Part shown: piece after piece, positions 36,901-49,929 of the stretch
How positions within the stretch are numbered: position 1 is the first letter of the stretch
Layout of the letters: every line of letters begins with the position of its first letter
Source: Diprion similis
Taxonomy: Eukaryota > Arthropoda > Insecta > Hymenoptera > Diprionidae
Reading direction: 5' to 3'
DNA: 64,000 bases
Assembly (NCBI RefSeq): GCF_021155765.1
Contig: NC_060105.1
Span: 2,480,001-2,544,000 of the forward strand
Program-made: the position numbers and the translations under genes
The notes under the pieces: model-generated
What the model was told of the DNA's origin: nothing
Databases searched by the model: none
The model's input: only the letters and a program-made list of their open reading frames with translations

Positions 36901-39900
36901 AGGCGCGAGCCATTCGAAAACATGAATGAATGTACTTACGATCATAGGTTTGCCATTTTGGGTAATTACTAATAAGAGCTTGAAGGTACATTACGCGTAT
37001 ATACCTACCAATTTTACTTCTACGTATGGATCATTCTAATCTGTTCCGCGATATACATTTTCATCCATTTCTTTTCGTATTCAGGATCAAGCTTCATTTC
37101 CACATACGTTCAATTTTCTCTCCGAATAAACTACTCGTTACGTTAAAAGTATAACGTATTATACAAACTTTTCTCTTCCCTGTTGAATCGCTGTTTATTT
37201 TTATATTTTTGTTTATTTCAGCACTGGGAATTACTTTCCGGCTTCGCAAATTACAGTTGTACAAAAGACTTGGAATATGGACGTGTAGGTAATCAAAGTC
37301 GCAGCCAAAATGCTTGACTTTAGATTTACGCGAGGGGTAACCGGAACTGCGACGTAAAAATACGTGGCGAAGCAAGAAATTTCCGAACACTGCAATTATG
37401 AATGTCTGCGAATGAATCAATCCCTGTAATTTTTACGCTATGCCTTATTTATTTTAAACATTTATCACAAAGCAAGGGAAATTTTTTTTTTTTTTTTGTT
37501 TTAACCACTGAGCAACGCGCAGAGACTTATTTTGCGAATCCTCTTTGAGACTCTTTAAAAAGCACAATGACAAAACGAGGGAAATCTGTTTTTGACCCAC
37601 TATGTAAAAGCAGTTTTTTTTGAGAACGGAAAAATACGCGGTATACGTGTCGAGGCACATTTGCCAAACTTGTAACACAATTTGAGACTCTTTGAAAACC
37701 TCTTAGACGTGCTTCGTCGAGACGTGGTGGGGGGCGCTGCTACGACGTTTCAAGTATATTTAAGCTCCACAAACTTTCAGCAATCTCATTCATTTTTTGC
37801 CCTTAGTTTTCTTGCGACGATTCAACAAGCTCAAGCGAACCGGATTTCTACAGATGGCTCAGCTTTCCCTTTTTACCAAGACTTTTTTCCTAATACCTTC
37901 AACGTACATCTGTCGACTCGACTTTACCTCCTTGTAAACTAAACTGAAGCTTTTTGAGGTCTATAAATTTATTGTTGAATATTTTATCGTTTCGTTTTTA
38001 GACGTATATTTTCCATTTTTAACACCGATCTTCGCAGTTTGTTCAAAAATTGCTCAAAAATTTACGGGACAATCGTGACGGAGAGAAGTCCGCGGTAAAA
38101 GTTGCCTTGAATATGTATCAAGGTTAATACCTCTAATCGTTATGTTGCGTGAGAGCTGAACGTTACCTGCAGTTGCATGCCTTTTACCCGTGCTGCAGTT
38201 TTTACACACGTGCCAAGTTTTCCCCGCTCATTTTGCGGTTAAATGCCTGTTGGCAGCTCTGGAGGTGATCGGAAATTCGGAATCATTCTTTTTTCAAAAT
38301 CTTTAAATTTTCGCGAATTTACGATACGGTATTCGATAGAAAAGGGCGAAGCAAAGTGGGCACCTTAAAATTTTTGAATAACAAATGATAAAATTAACCA
38401 CCTAAACTTTTCATTAAATATGAATTATTCGGAAATCACTTACTCGAGTAATTGCACAGCTTATAACGAGAAAAGTTTCAAGTTGTGCTTTAATCTCAAC
38501 TTGTCAAAGTGAAATAATTTTCTGAACTTGATTTTATCATTACTTTTTCTCGAGAAAGCTAGATGATAATTAAACATAATTGTTCATGTGAAAATTAAAC
38601 ATTTTATTCTGATGTTAGGCGTTATTTCCTTAAGGGTCCCACTTTGCCCCCCACCCTCCTTTACTTAATCGTAATTTTATCGATGCTGATACGCGATCCA
38701 GATGCATCGTCACAACGAAATTGAATATATTATAAGGAACAAACAAACATCAAGGGGATTCCCGATTTACCTGAATCGCAGTTATTTATCTACCATTTTT
38801 TATCTTCAAGAGACAAAAAGAGAAAGTTAAAAATCGACGTCGATTCACATTCCCGCTGATTTACACCATCGTGATTATAATAAACAACGCTCACGCGCTC
38901 GAAAAATGTTTGTGGTTAAGATTTTAATCATACGTTATACATAATTTCAGCTATGTGAGTCATAAGTGTAGACACATGACTATAGTATTGGAGATCAGCA
39001 TATTTTAAAAAACTAAATAAACTAATTAGCATTCGAAAAAATCGTAATTACAATAATTCACGACAATATTTTTCTGTAGCAAGTATATTTGATTTGCTCT
39101 ATTGGCGACGGTATTTAGCAAAAATAGGGAATAATAAAAATAGGAGAAAAGTAGAAGGACAAAATGAAGAATTATTCTTTCACAGAAACAATCGCGTGGT
39201 ATCACGAAACGGTTAACGATCAATATAATACGAAGCGTCGAATATATCGTACAATGACGATTATAAAATGTGTATATTGACAGGCATTGATGGTTTGCAG
39301 AGGTTTTTTTTTTTTCTTTTTCTTTTCTTTATTTTTTCTTTAATACCGAAGCAAGTGTGACGAGTTTTTGCACAGATTTACAGGCGTACGCGGCTGAATA
39401 AAACAATCGTTATAAATAAATTTGTTTTTCATTACAGCGACAAACATGAGCTCAAATGCTATTATAATTGTACAGTGCTAAGCCATTACCTATATGTATA
39501 CACTCGCCGTATAAGATGGTTGGAATTTCTTTATTTTATCTACGGTCAGACATCCGATGTTTTGTCATTTATTTACTACGATTGTACTTTTTTCTTGTTT
39601 CACATTTGTTCGGATCACTTCCATGCGTAATAGTCTGATTCCGCGTAAGGATAAAATAACTCAGTCTCAGCATGCTGATCGATTCTAAAAAGAAGAATAG
39701 GGAAACGTAAAATTCAAGCGTCGACGTATCGCACCTGCAGCTTATTATTATACAGCTGTACATATAAAATCAGCCGATACGATCGCTTTAATTAATTATC
39801 GATCCTCATGCGACATTGACAATTATACACGAATCTTACACACGTGTTCACAAAATTTATACAAACACATCGGTTACGTGCGTACGTGTACGGCGTGTTA

Positions 39901-42900
39901 CTGTAAAATTGAAAATTTAATATCAGGATGCAAAAATTTTTACATATTTTTTTCTCATATATAATACAACGACGCGAAGTCATCGGTGAGATATACATAT
40001 ATGCATGGATATGTATGTATACACATATTGAAATAAATCATGTAAATTGAATTGTAATTGCTCATTTGTCAAGCTTGTTTCGTATATTGCATGTATGTAA
40101 AAACTTCCTCGAACAAACGCGTATGTCTGAAAAATCAGCGTCAAAGCGTGCAAGTAATTTTTCTTTCCCCTCCATATTTTCTTACCTTTTATCCATGAAG
40201 ATCAAAAGGCTCGTTGACTTCGCGTTAATAACGTTACCAGTGAGTTTCTCGTTTATGAATAAAATTACAGACACGCCACAAAATTTCGGCTTTGTAACAA
40301 TGCTCACTCAACTGAGGAGAGTGAGTAAAGTTTCAGGTAAAAAGCAGACAAAAAAATAAACAATAATAATAATAATCATCAGAAACAAAAAAAAAAAAAA
40401 AAAAAAAAGTACAGAGAGCATGAAACATGTTGTCCCTCGCGTTTTTGGATGTGCTTAACACCTGCTGCACGGATGACAGTCACCTTTGAGTTTAAAATTT
40501 CCTTTAATTATCCGAGGCACGTCTTTGTTTTGCAACGTAGGCTTGTTAATGGTTCGCGTAATAAAAATACAGCTCAAGGAAAGATAAACGATTATACGGG
40601 ACTGCATCAGCTCGCAAGTAAATAAATTCGAGTGCGTAATATATACTTTGGAATAATATTTTTTCGCACAATTTGCAAGTATGAACGAGCGATGGTTCGA
40701 ATTTGATACACGTTAAAAAGTCGGGACCACGTGGTACCTGCGACGTGTGATATTCGAGAAAAATTATTGTCGAAAGTTCGAATTTCTTGCAATTCAACGC
40801 CATTCAAAAACTCGGACTTTGTCACACGTAATACGCGTACCAATTTCTTGCTTAGTTTTTAATCATGATTAACTATGTTGCATGATAATTATACGCAAGA
40901 ATTCAATTTCATTCAAATTAATAAACATTATAGCTTCTTCGATAGGCTATTTTGGTAATCAATTTGCTTCTGTTCCTTATTCACTTTGAATATTCTACTC
41001 CGAATCGTATAATCAAAGTATTATATTCGCCATGCGTAATTGTTATCAACCAAGTTCAAACTCGTGTCCAAGTTAAAAAAAAACACGTTTACTTCAATTA
41101 TTGCCGAAATGTGGGTTAATTGTTCGCTTCTCCTAATACACGCGGTTCTCCGTCTCTCTTGTCCTCAATTAACGACTACATCAGGGACCGAAACAGCTCC
41201 TCGTCATCACCCACCCATCAAACTTCAGTAAGTTCGAAAGTTCACTAATTTAGTTGGTAACCCATGATAACATAGAAGAGGAAGTGTTTCAAATTCTTGT
41301 TACAAAATCATGCCACGCATCGACGTAACTCTGTGTCAAAATTCGAATGGCAACAGGCACTCTGATGAGATACATGATAATACGTGAGGAGGTAAAGTTT
41401 GAATTAGGATAACCAATTCCAGTGTTAACGTTTGTTCCAATCTTTGCACCTCGTTTCTGCAACGGTGTTAGCTCTCAAAACATTGACGAGGGATGTATTT
41501 TTTCGGGGATAAACATTGTATATATGTATACAACATTGTACGAAAAGTATGATAAGCTGGATGAGACACTGAAATCCTTCGGATAAATTGAACGCGATTT
41601 GACCTCTGATAATTTATGCTTCATCGATATATGGTACATATATATATATATATTAGGGTGGCGAAAAAAAAACCGACTATTTTTTTTTTTTTTGAGTCTC
41701 GTGTGACGAAATGTTAGTTTTTGATGTTTTAAGAGCCCACTCCAAAGGACAGCTCAAAAAAAAAAATTTTAAGAGGTCACTCTAAATTTTTTAAAACGTC
41801 AAAAATCGTCAAAAAATTGAATTAAAAAAATTATATTTTCGGTGTTTTGTTTGATTTTTAATTCATGTCGTGGTGTATTGTTATCGATTCTTTCTTACTA
41901 AATTAAAGAAAAAAAATTTATGAAATTTTAATATGAATATTAAAAGGTCGCTCGAAAAGATCTAAAGAAATGCACCAAAAAATTGAAAAAAAATTATGAG
42001 TGACCTTTGAAAATTCAAATTTTGAACTGAAACTTTCGGAAACTTATTTTTCTTTTGTCTATAAAATTATACCGTAACGATGAAAAAAATTTAAAAAAAT
42101 AAAAAAAAATCGATTTTTAACGAGTTCTGACGTTTTTAAAAATGCGGAGCAACCTCTTGAAAATTCTTTTTTGAACTGTCCTTTGGAGTGGGCTCTTGAA
42201 ACATCAATAACTAACATTCTGTCATACGATAAATAAAAAAAAAAAAAACATAGTCGTTTTTTTTTGCGCCACCCTAATATATCTAGGAATAAGAAGTCAA
42301 AAAGAATATGGACTCGACAAGGCAGAGGAACAGAGAAAGAAAAAAAAAATGAACACAAGCGCGATTTCACTATAGTAAGTATAGCGATGTCTAAACTCCC
42401 GGTACGTTTAGTGTTAAGGACCCCTTCAATTACGAATCCATTAGCCATGATCATCAGGTGGTCGTAACGACTCACGTGCCTCGTTACGCTTCTTTTGTAC
42501 GATATGGAATATGTGGGCAATAATTTTCAGCACTCGTAATACCGTCACGTCACACTGACCGCAGACTCCGGCGAAATATCGCAAGTGCGATAGATTCGTG
42601 ATACGATTGCAAATTAGCATTTTTAATTACAGTCCTGCGGCACATTATGAACTCTATGACAGACAAATCCATAGCATAGTTACTCAGGAATGCTGGCTGT
42701 TCGATATCAACTAGCGAAATGACTCGCCCAAGTTTTCCACGCGTAAACCACGTGTAATACCACCACCTCAATCACCTTTGACAGGCCGGGTTGTGCCTAG
42801 TCATTATGATTCAATGCGTAATAACGCGTATTTGCAGTCTCTGATCAGAAGCCAGTATCACACTGCGGTGTCAATTATAATCAAAGTGCTGCTCGGCTAA

Positions 42901-45900
42901 CCTGCATAATTAACAGCATGTCTTCTATGTGTAAAGAGAGTCAATTAGGTGACTTGACTGTCCGTCCTCTACGTGCTTTCCTCTCCTTATTCTCTCCCCG
43001 TTTTATTGAATGATCGTTGGATCGAGCATCTGTGATCTTGATGCTTGAACTAGTTACGCAGTTCTTGAATGGATGGATGGCTGGTACCAAATGCAGCTGC
43101 ACACGTTTCGCATAAAGTTCAAGCTGCTGTCTTTAACGATGGTTTCTCATCTGTTACGCATATCCGGAACCCAAACGATTCCAGCAACGATAATGCTGTT
43201 GACATTATGATAGACGAATTATTCTTTCTCTCATTCCAGTGGCTGTTGTGGTGGCGTTTTTCATCTGCTGGGCACCGTTTCACGTCCAGAGGCTGATCGC
43301 GATCTACGGGACTAACACGGTGGACCACATAAGCTCCAACAGTCCTTGGATGGCCTTTCTCTATTTGCTGTTCACCTATATTTCCGGGGTTCTTTACTAC
43401 TTCTCAACGACCGTCAACCCCATCCTCTACAATATCATGTCCAACAAGTTCCGCGAGGCTTTCATGGTGAGTCCTGACACCGGAAGCTTGTAGCGTTGAT
43501 GAAGAGTCGAGAAAAATAAAACTCGTTAGTTAGGCTCTGAGTTTTACTGATCTTGACACTTGATAAGCCCGTGAAATATCGTTCAAGTTTCAAACAGAAC
43601 TAAAGTTTTCTTCTTATCGTAAGCTCCGGACTTTTGACCAGCTGGTGTAATAACACTTTGCAAAAAATCAATCGCGGAGAGTGGTTAAGCGTTTGTATAC
43701 ACTCAAAGTCCACCGCGGGCGGATAAAAAAAAGCGACGAAAGCAACGAAATCAAAGTACATGTAGCTGAGATTAAACTTCTCTTTCGTTTTCGTTTCAGG
43801 TAGGAAAAGGCAAAACATGTGAGACCGATATTTTTAACTGTAAAATCTCGTTACCCTTTCAGAGTTTTAGAAATACAAAATCTCTTTTCGTCTTTCACGA
43901 ACCGTGAATACGCTGCCGTTTTATTGGGATAAAAACCGGTTACTGAACGTGGAACAGGTTTTGCTTTTTCTCCTGTCAATTAAAAGAATCGCTTTCAAAA
44001 AGGACCGAAATTTTTCAGTCACTCAAATAAAAACGACCGTGTGCTTGATATTTCGTTACTCGCTGATGGATTATTATAGTGTTTTCGCTTATAAATCGGT
44101 CAATGAATTCTATCAGTGTGTCTGGCCACTTGAAACCGCGAGCTTTATTATTAGCCAACTTTTCGCTTGTTATTTATTTGCGACCGGTTAAATCGCGGTG
44201 CTTGAATTTGACTCGCGAAGCGGTAACGAGCTCTGAGCTACGGTGACATCACCCTCCTGGAGAATATGATGTAAAATAATTTCACGCTTCACACCCTCCT
44301 TGCAAGGTTGTCGGGTGATATTTTTTAGTCTCGAAAACTGAGAAACGTCGCAAAGGAGAATGCCCGAATAATTTTGCGACGAATACAGAAAGCCGCAGAG
44401 CTTTTGTCTCGATGTTGTAAAAATCAACTCTCGGTTAAAGAAGCTGCGGTTAAAACGCGAGAATCAAGTCTCGGTCAAAACTTTTCCAAGTGAATTAAGT
44501 CCGGCTCGAACCTTATGCAACGATCGTGTTTACTCGAAGCGAATTTAAAGCAAACAAACCAGTGTGAGATAAAATCGTTCATCTTTAACGACTCTGGGTT
44601 ATACCGACCATAAATAGCTGCAGTTAGAATATCCCATAACGCAAACAGTCGATCATCAAGCGCTACACCTAAGGTACGAAACTTTTCATTGCCTCGTTTC
44701 GCGATTTCCAGCATTAACACAATAAATTTCCAAATTCATACTCTGGCCTTCGATCACAGTTTCGCACTCCAATTTTTTTTTATCTCAATATTAAGTATAA
44801 TATATACATATTCGAACGAATGCTGATCGTAATAAAATAATAAATTCTTCGTTGAAAACAACGTCGAGACGTGTTGCCATGCCAGATTATCGATTATTAA
44901 CAAATCAAGTTCAAGCTGGGGGTGGAGGGGCAGAATTTTACACCTATAAACGCTGCCATTAACGTTTTTGATATGTTGAATAATATGCTTATTTAGGAAA
45001 AGAAAGTAACGATACTAGGAATAAAATTTTTGTTGCGAATGTAAAGAAGGCGAAATAACGTGGATTTAGTGTGGAAAAAATCATAATTCACTAATTCCGA
45101 ATAACATCTAACAAACGTACGACTGCCCAAGATAAGTATATGAAAATTGGTTGTTATCATTGTAAGATACAATTTTTTTTAGAGTCAAAATTATCGATAA
45201 AATTATGCTCAAAATGACATACTTATCACTATGATATTGAAGTTACATCCGAGAATGTTCTTTCAAATATTAAAACAGCTGTAAATTTTACTTGCTGTCC
45301 ATGAAATTACCACCACGTACGTAAATCCAAAGGATTATGTGCCGCCATTAAATTTTTCGGAATTAATCGGGTTTATGTATCGAACGACCAAAGAGCCAGT
45401 TCAGAGCGTAATCGTCAGATCTCGCCCACGTGTTAATTCAGCAAATAGAGTTGTAAGCCAACCGTATTAGCCTTTTATCGCGAGAGTTGAGCTCCCTTTC
45501 TACCCTTTTTCCGTTTTTAATTTCAACCTAGTTTTTATTATTCCGTTTTAACTGCAAAAGGCTCGTAATATCGGTTTTTCAAAAATGCAAGATACTGTTT
45601 CATACAATCTTCCCAATTTCCAAATTCCATAAAAAATAAATTATTACATACTTGTAAATTCGGCATTGTATAAACTCTTCACCCCGAAAAGCCTCGCAAG
45701 CAACCCTGTATAATTTCCTCTCATTTGTTTCTCATAAACGGCACGTGTTTCATCATCTCAAGTCTCCCAAAAAGCCTCTTCGGCAAATCGAGGAATAATC
45801 AGGGTATCCACGTGTTCCAGGAAACCCTCTCCCGCTGCTGTAGACTCGGTGGCTACAAGGGTAGGCGAAGCCAGCGTCGTTCTTACTCGACCCTCTCGCG

Positions 45901-46585
45901 GTCCCAGCAGCGAGCAAACTGCGTCTTTAGCTGCCGAAACGGGGGCCCACATGGGGCCCAAGAAAGCACGGACTGTTCGGGCAACTCGCAGTCAATCAGA
46001 GACGACAGCTTGCAGCAAAGCGTCTCGGGGGGCGGGGGTTGCAACTTGGTCTCGAAGAACCCTTCGTGCGATTCGCGCCCCCCGATATCGGGAAAGCGTT
46101 CCTCGTCTCGTCGGACGCTGAGCACAGAAATCGGCAGCAGCGAGGCGAACCCCAGCAGCGTTAAGATCAGCGTTCAAAATCAGCGAGGACGGTGGTCGCA
46201 AGCTCGCAAAAGCTCGTCACGACGGTTGGGGAGTCCGCAGAGTCCTGAGGGGGCTGCAAAGGTTCGAGGAACGGCGATCGTCTACTACAGGAGGCGCGGG
46301 GGGAGGCGGTGGACCCGCCGGTGGTGGGACATCTTCAAGTGGCTTTCGGACCGAAAGCCCATCGCCGGAAGTGGGGCGGGATATTCGCCCCCCGGACCCC
46401 TGGAGAACGTCATCATTGACGTGCAGATAAACCCTGAGGAGTACTCGATGACCCCGTGCAACATCAGCAACACCAGCCTCAGGGACATCGACCACACAGC
46501 AATGGACGAGGAGCTTTCCGCCTACATGGAGGAGATCAGAAGGAGGGAGGTTCAGGGTGAAATTAGGGCCTCAGGGAACGGCTAG
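30109..46585 (+). CDS. Pyrokinin/PBAN-type neuropeptide GPCR (receptor 1)
   Basis: Rhodopsin-family receptor of the neuromedin U/pyrokinin group, expected to couple through Gq to FXPRL-amide peptides at the plasma membrane. Exons 30109-30973, 43240-43466 and 45821-46585 encode 618 residues. The extracellular N-terminus has sequons at N4, N9 and N25. TM1 has GN at 67-68, TM2 has D96, and the signature MHTATNYYLFSLAVSDLLLL spans 81-100. Paired extracellular cysteines are C124 and C205, ERY (the DRY site) is 148-150, CWAP of TM6 is 298-301 and NPILY of TM7 is 348-352. The tail after FREAFM is 254 residues, Ser/Arg-rich, ending with an acidic segment (MDEELSAYMEEIRRRE). Intron 1 is 12.3 kb, phase 1; intron 2 is 2.35 kb, phase 0. 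A CAPA (PRV-amide) receptor is the main alternative. Family is certain, subtype is not. Its tail faces that of a paralogue 3.8 kb away. Confidence 0.92.
34514..34540. repeat. TA-rich microsatellite
   Basis: Near-pure TA/TTA tract in receptor 1 intron 1. Confidence 0.75.
38351..38647 (-). mobile_element. Dispersed non-autonomous element, copy 2
   Basis: Ends are GCAAAGTGGGCACCTTAA (38351-38368) and the complement of GCAAAGTGGGACCCTTAA (38630-38647): 18-base terminal inverted repeats with two mismatches. The body matches 49562-49909 on the opposite strand (shared ATAATTAAACATAATTG, ACTCGAGTAATTGCACAGC). About 297 bases and no coding capacity, so MITE-like. Its superfamily is not clear. Confidence 0.8.
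41652..42279. mobile_element. Long terminal-inverted-repeat element (MITE/foldback)
   Basis: The left end ATTAGGGTGGCG is mirrored by CGCCACCCTAAT at the right. The arms pair over roughly 170 bases, including AGAGCCCACTCCAAAGGACA on the left and TGTCCTTTGGAGTGGGCTCT on the right. About 628 bases, AT-rich centre, no transposase frame. The flanks are TA-rich, so a TA target duplication is possible but cannot be told from the local TATA repeat. Confidence 0.85.
43240..43466 (+). CDS. Receptor 1 exon 2 (TM6-TM7)
   Basis: After TTCCAG it completes a Val codon, then AVVVAFFICWAPFHVQRL, through NPILYNIMSNKFREAFM, with donor GTGAGT. Read-through of the donor would add VSPDTGSL and stop. Confidence 0.93.
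43467..45820 (+). other. Receptor 1 intron 2
   Basis: 2.35 kb. No gene or repeat recognised apart from A/T tracts. Confidence 0.75.
45821..46585 (+). CDS. Receptor 1 exon 3 (cytoplasmic tail)
   Basis: After GTTCCAG, ETLSRCCRLGG continues the conserved end of TM7/helix 8 (palmitoylation-type CC). Then 240 residues of Ser/Arg/Gly-rich tail with many possible phosphorylation sites, and a TAG stop. Confidence 0.88.
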   Translation, partial: ETLSRCCRLGGYKGRRSQRRSYSTLSRSQQRANCVFSCRNGGPHGAQESTDCSGNSQSIRDDSLQQSVSGGGGCNLVSKNPSCDSRPPISGKRSSSRRTLSTEIGSSEANPSSVKISVQNQRGRWSQARKSSSRRLGSPQSPEGAAKVRGTAIVYYRRRGGRRWTRRWWDIFKWLSDRKPIAGSGAGYSPPGPLENVIIDVQINPEEYSMTPCNISNTSLRDIDHTAMDEELSAYMEEIRRREVQGEIRASGNG

Positions 46586-47684
46586 GCGAAAACCTGCGCT
46601 CCCGAGGGACACTTTCGTCTTCTTTTTCTCGAAATTATGGGTAACGAGATTTTTTTATCTGGTTAAACCGTAGTGACGTGTTGAACAAATCGTCATTTGA
46701 GAAGTTGTTCAGGTTGGTTGGTAGGCACGCAGGCTGCGAGATGAGGAAAATGATAATTAATCAAAATGTGGGTGTTTGAAATTCGTTGTTATAATATTGC
46801 AGTGTGTTGATGTAAAAAAAATTCATCACGTCATTCCCCGATCGGACGGGTTACATTATGTTATATTATATTATATTAGATTATATGCCTGCTGTTTTGA
46901 GGAACGACGTGTTACAGACTCGATTTTCGAGGTGATTAATTTACACCAAACCGGTCATCGAGCGGTTAATGAGGTTATTATCGATGATGGATTAACGATT
47001 AACGTCGAGTCGCGTGGAAGAGATGACAAGAGTGTTTTCGCTGAGTGTTTTTTTTTTTTTTTATTACTGGTAGTTTTTGTGTTCCTTTTTTCATTAACAT
47101 TTCTTTTTTTTTTTTTGTCCAGTCTTGTTTTCACGGGTCATTTGAGATTGCTGTACAGCGTTCGTAAATTGACAAGAATAGTGTAAATTGTACAAATATA
47201 ACTGATTATTATTATTAATATAATATGTAATATATTTTCGCATCGACTGTTTGTTACTGTTTGTATATGATTGTATTCTGTATAAAGATATTATTCTACA
47301 ATTAATGGTAGATACGATTCACGTTAAGGTGACGTGTTTTTCGCTACTCTATAATATAATAATCATAGTTATTGTAACGTGAAAATGAAAATTCATGATT
47401 TTCAAATTAATCAACGATCTGTAAGTATAATTCGTGGGCGTGTGTTTAAAATTTCCAAAGGAAGTGAAAAAAAGAAGAAAATGAAAAAAAAAAAAACGTT
47501 GCCGCTTTTCACGTCAATAATTATTCAGGCAAATTATTTTTTTAATTCGAATTCTCAATGTCTCGCGTAAATGACGATTGAAATAACGTTCAAGCTCAAA
47601 CTGATAAAACGAATTATAAACGTATAGCAGGGAAAATTTTTGCATGTATATATATACGCAATGACACTTTACGGCGCTAATGTA

Positions 47685-47690
47685 AATAAA
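47685..47690 (+). terminator. Possible poly(A) signal of receptor 1
   Basis: AATAAA 1.1 kb past the stop codon, the first canonical hexamer I see. This would mean a long 3' UTR. Confidence 0.3.
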
Positions 47691-49283
47691 TTTAATCTAC
47701 TCATCAACGACTCGTGTGATCGATCGCGATATGCCTAATTATTAGTTAGAGTTATAATTATACCGTGGGGAAAAAAAAAAAAAAAAAAACTGACCAAATG
47801 TACGACGTGTTAGAGAATCGATCGATCATTGTACATTCAATGCTTATTGTTAAAAATCATAGGTGGTTGAATGGATTTATTGTGATGTTAATTTGTTGGA
47901 AATTCGCTGTGAAAAGGGAAAGTAGAAAGAAAAAAAAAAAGTAACAATGATGTCAAATTTTCTTTGATTGAAAAGAATCGAATTAAAGTATACGAATATT
48001 TAAGGAAATGAAGTCAATCAGACGGACAACGATTTGAGATATAGAATTAGGAATAGACGCCATTACTGCGTGATGTAAAATTGCAAATATCTTTGTTTGT
48101 AAAAATGCGAGATTAATTGGCGTAGAAGTAGAATTACTGAAGTGAGAAATAATCAACGGACAGCTATTCCATAGATACGTATAGGTATAACGAAACGATA
48201 ATTTTCGAAAATGAAAAAATAAAAAAAAAACTAATTCAATTCTAACATGCAGGTATAAAATGATTGAGAAATTCTGTGATATTATGTTACTATAATAATA
48301 TGTTTTTACGTATGAATTTTTAACAGGAAATATTGTTCCAAGTTTTTCGCTCTTCCTGTACGTTTATTTCTTATGTGTTTCATGAATGTTACTATATGTA
48401 TAACGGATTTGTGGCAGACATGCATTAATTATATAAAACGTATGTATGTAACGTAACTTTTTGAATTCTGGTAATAATTCCAACAGTTTTTCATTCGCGA
48501 AGTGACCAAAATTCAACGAGTTGAATATATTAGATATATACATATATATATATATATTGTCTGAATAAATCTGCAAGACTGTTGTTTCATTACCCGTTTT
48601 ACCATCCACAACGTACCTGTTCTCGACGCTGAAAATTTAATTGCAAATTTTACCTGCCCTTACGGTGAGGCCTTTATATTTTTTTTCGATGATTACAGTT
48701 TCATTTTCTATTCATTTTTTTCACGATTCGTAGGTACGACGGACAGTTCGGATGAATAATTAATTAACATGCCCACCTAAAATACACCCGCGTTGCGTTG
48801 TTTAATCTGAGTATGCATAAATTTTATTCATAAGCCACAAAAATATAATATAGTACATAGATATATAATATATGTATATACATGTACTATATATATATTT
48901 ACATTTAAAAAAACACGTTATTATAATATTGTGTATGTAACGTTATCACATATAATATGTATATAAATTTGTTCATATATATTGAGTAATCGTCTTATTT
49001 ACGTACTCTCAGAATTAGAGGTTTCATTCAGGCAAGAGGGTTTACCGGTAAGTAAATTCTATAGATATAAGATCGCAGAGTTCCGTAAATTACAAACGTC
49101 GACGTAAAGCTGATTGGAAAACGTATCGGTATAACACGCCAAGTTAAATTTACGATTTAGGGTTGAAGCAGCTTGTCTTTTGTTGACTTCTAACTTCGAG
49201 TACTAATCGTAAAATCTTCGTCTATCGGATCCAAAAACGATTTAACCTGAGCTGCTGATGAATACTTCTTACGTACGTGCTTC

Positions 49284-49312
<29 letters not shown>
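49284..49312. repeat. Poly(A) tract
   Basis: 29 consecutive A residues. Confidence 0.85.
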
Positions 49313-49315
<3 letters not shown>

Positions 49316-49561
49316 GAAAAGAAGAAAAAAGAGATGAATGTCTCTTGCGACTTTCTGCCAAAAATGGAAAGTCTTAAATCACAACGGAATCTTACATCTA
49401 CGCAACGTTATTTGTTCGCGAGTATACGATAAATGTAAGTCGGAGAACAGGAAGAGAGCCTTTTCTCAAGGGTAAATTGCACGTGATAAATAAATCTACA
49501 TACGTAGGTACGCACCATTTATTATTCCTCGAGCTTGCCTTTATATCTAGGAAATGGTGGG

Positions 49562-49909
49562 GCAAAGTGGGACCCTTAAGTAAATAATGCCTAAAATCAG
49601 AATAAAATTTTTTAGTTTTCATATAAACAATTATGTTTAATTATTATCTAGCTTTCTCGTGACAAAAATAATCATAATCATCAAGTTCAGAAAATTATTT
49701 CACTTTGACCAGTTGAGAGTAAAGCACAACTTGAAACATTTTGCGTTATGAGCTGTGCGATTACTCGAGTAAATGATTTTCGAATAATTCATATTTAATA
49801 AAAAGTTCAGGTGGTTAATATTATCTCTTGTTATTTAAAAAATTTCAGGGGATCTACTTGCCCCCAAATTTTTTTTGAGATATCAAAAACTTTAAGGTGC
49901 CCACCTTGC
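49562..49909 (+). mobile_element. Dispersed non-autonomous element, copy 3
   Basis: Left end GCAAAGTGGGACCCTTAA (49562-49579); right end the complement of GCAAGGTGGGCACCTTAA (49892-49909). The body is shared with copies 1 and 2. Unlike copy 1, it carries about 55 extra bases between a degenerate inner end (CTACTTGCCCCC, near 49855) and the outer end, as if two ends were joined. Directly followed by a poly(C) tract. Confidence 0.8.
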
Positions 49910-49914
49910 CTCCA

Positions 49915-49929
49915 CCCCCCCCCCCCCCC
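49915..49929. repeat. Poly(C) tract
   Basis: 15 consecutive C residues directly beside dispersed element copy 3. Confidence 0.85.

Larger units (their letters stand above)
30974..43239 (+). other. Receptor 1 intron 1 (12.3 kb)
   Basis: Contains the dispersed element copy 2 (38351-38647, reverse orientation), the long-TIR element at 41652-42279, a TA microsatellite (34514-34540) and several A/T and C tracts. I see no nested gene. Confidence 0.75.
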
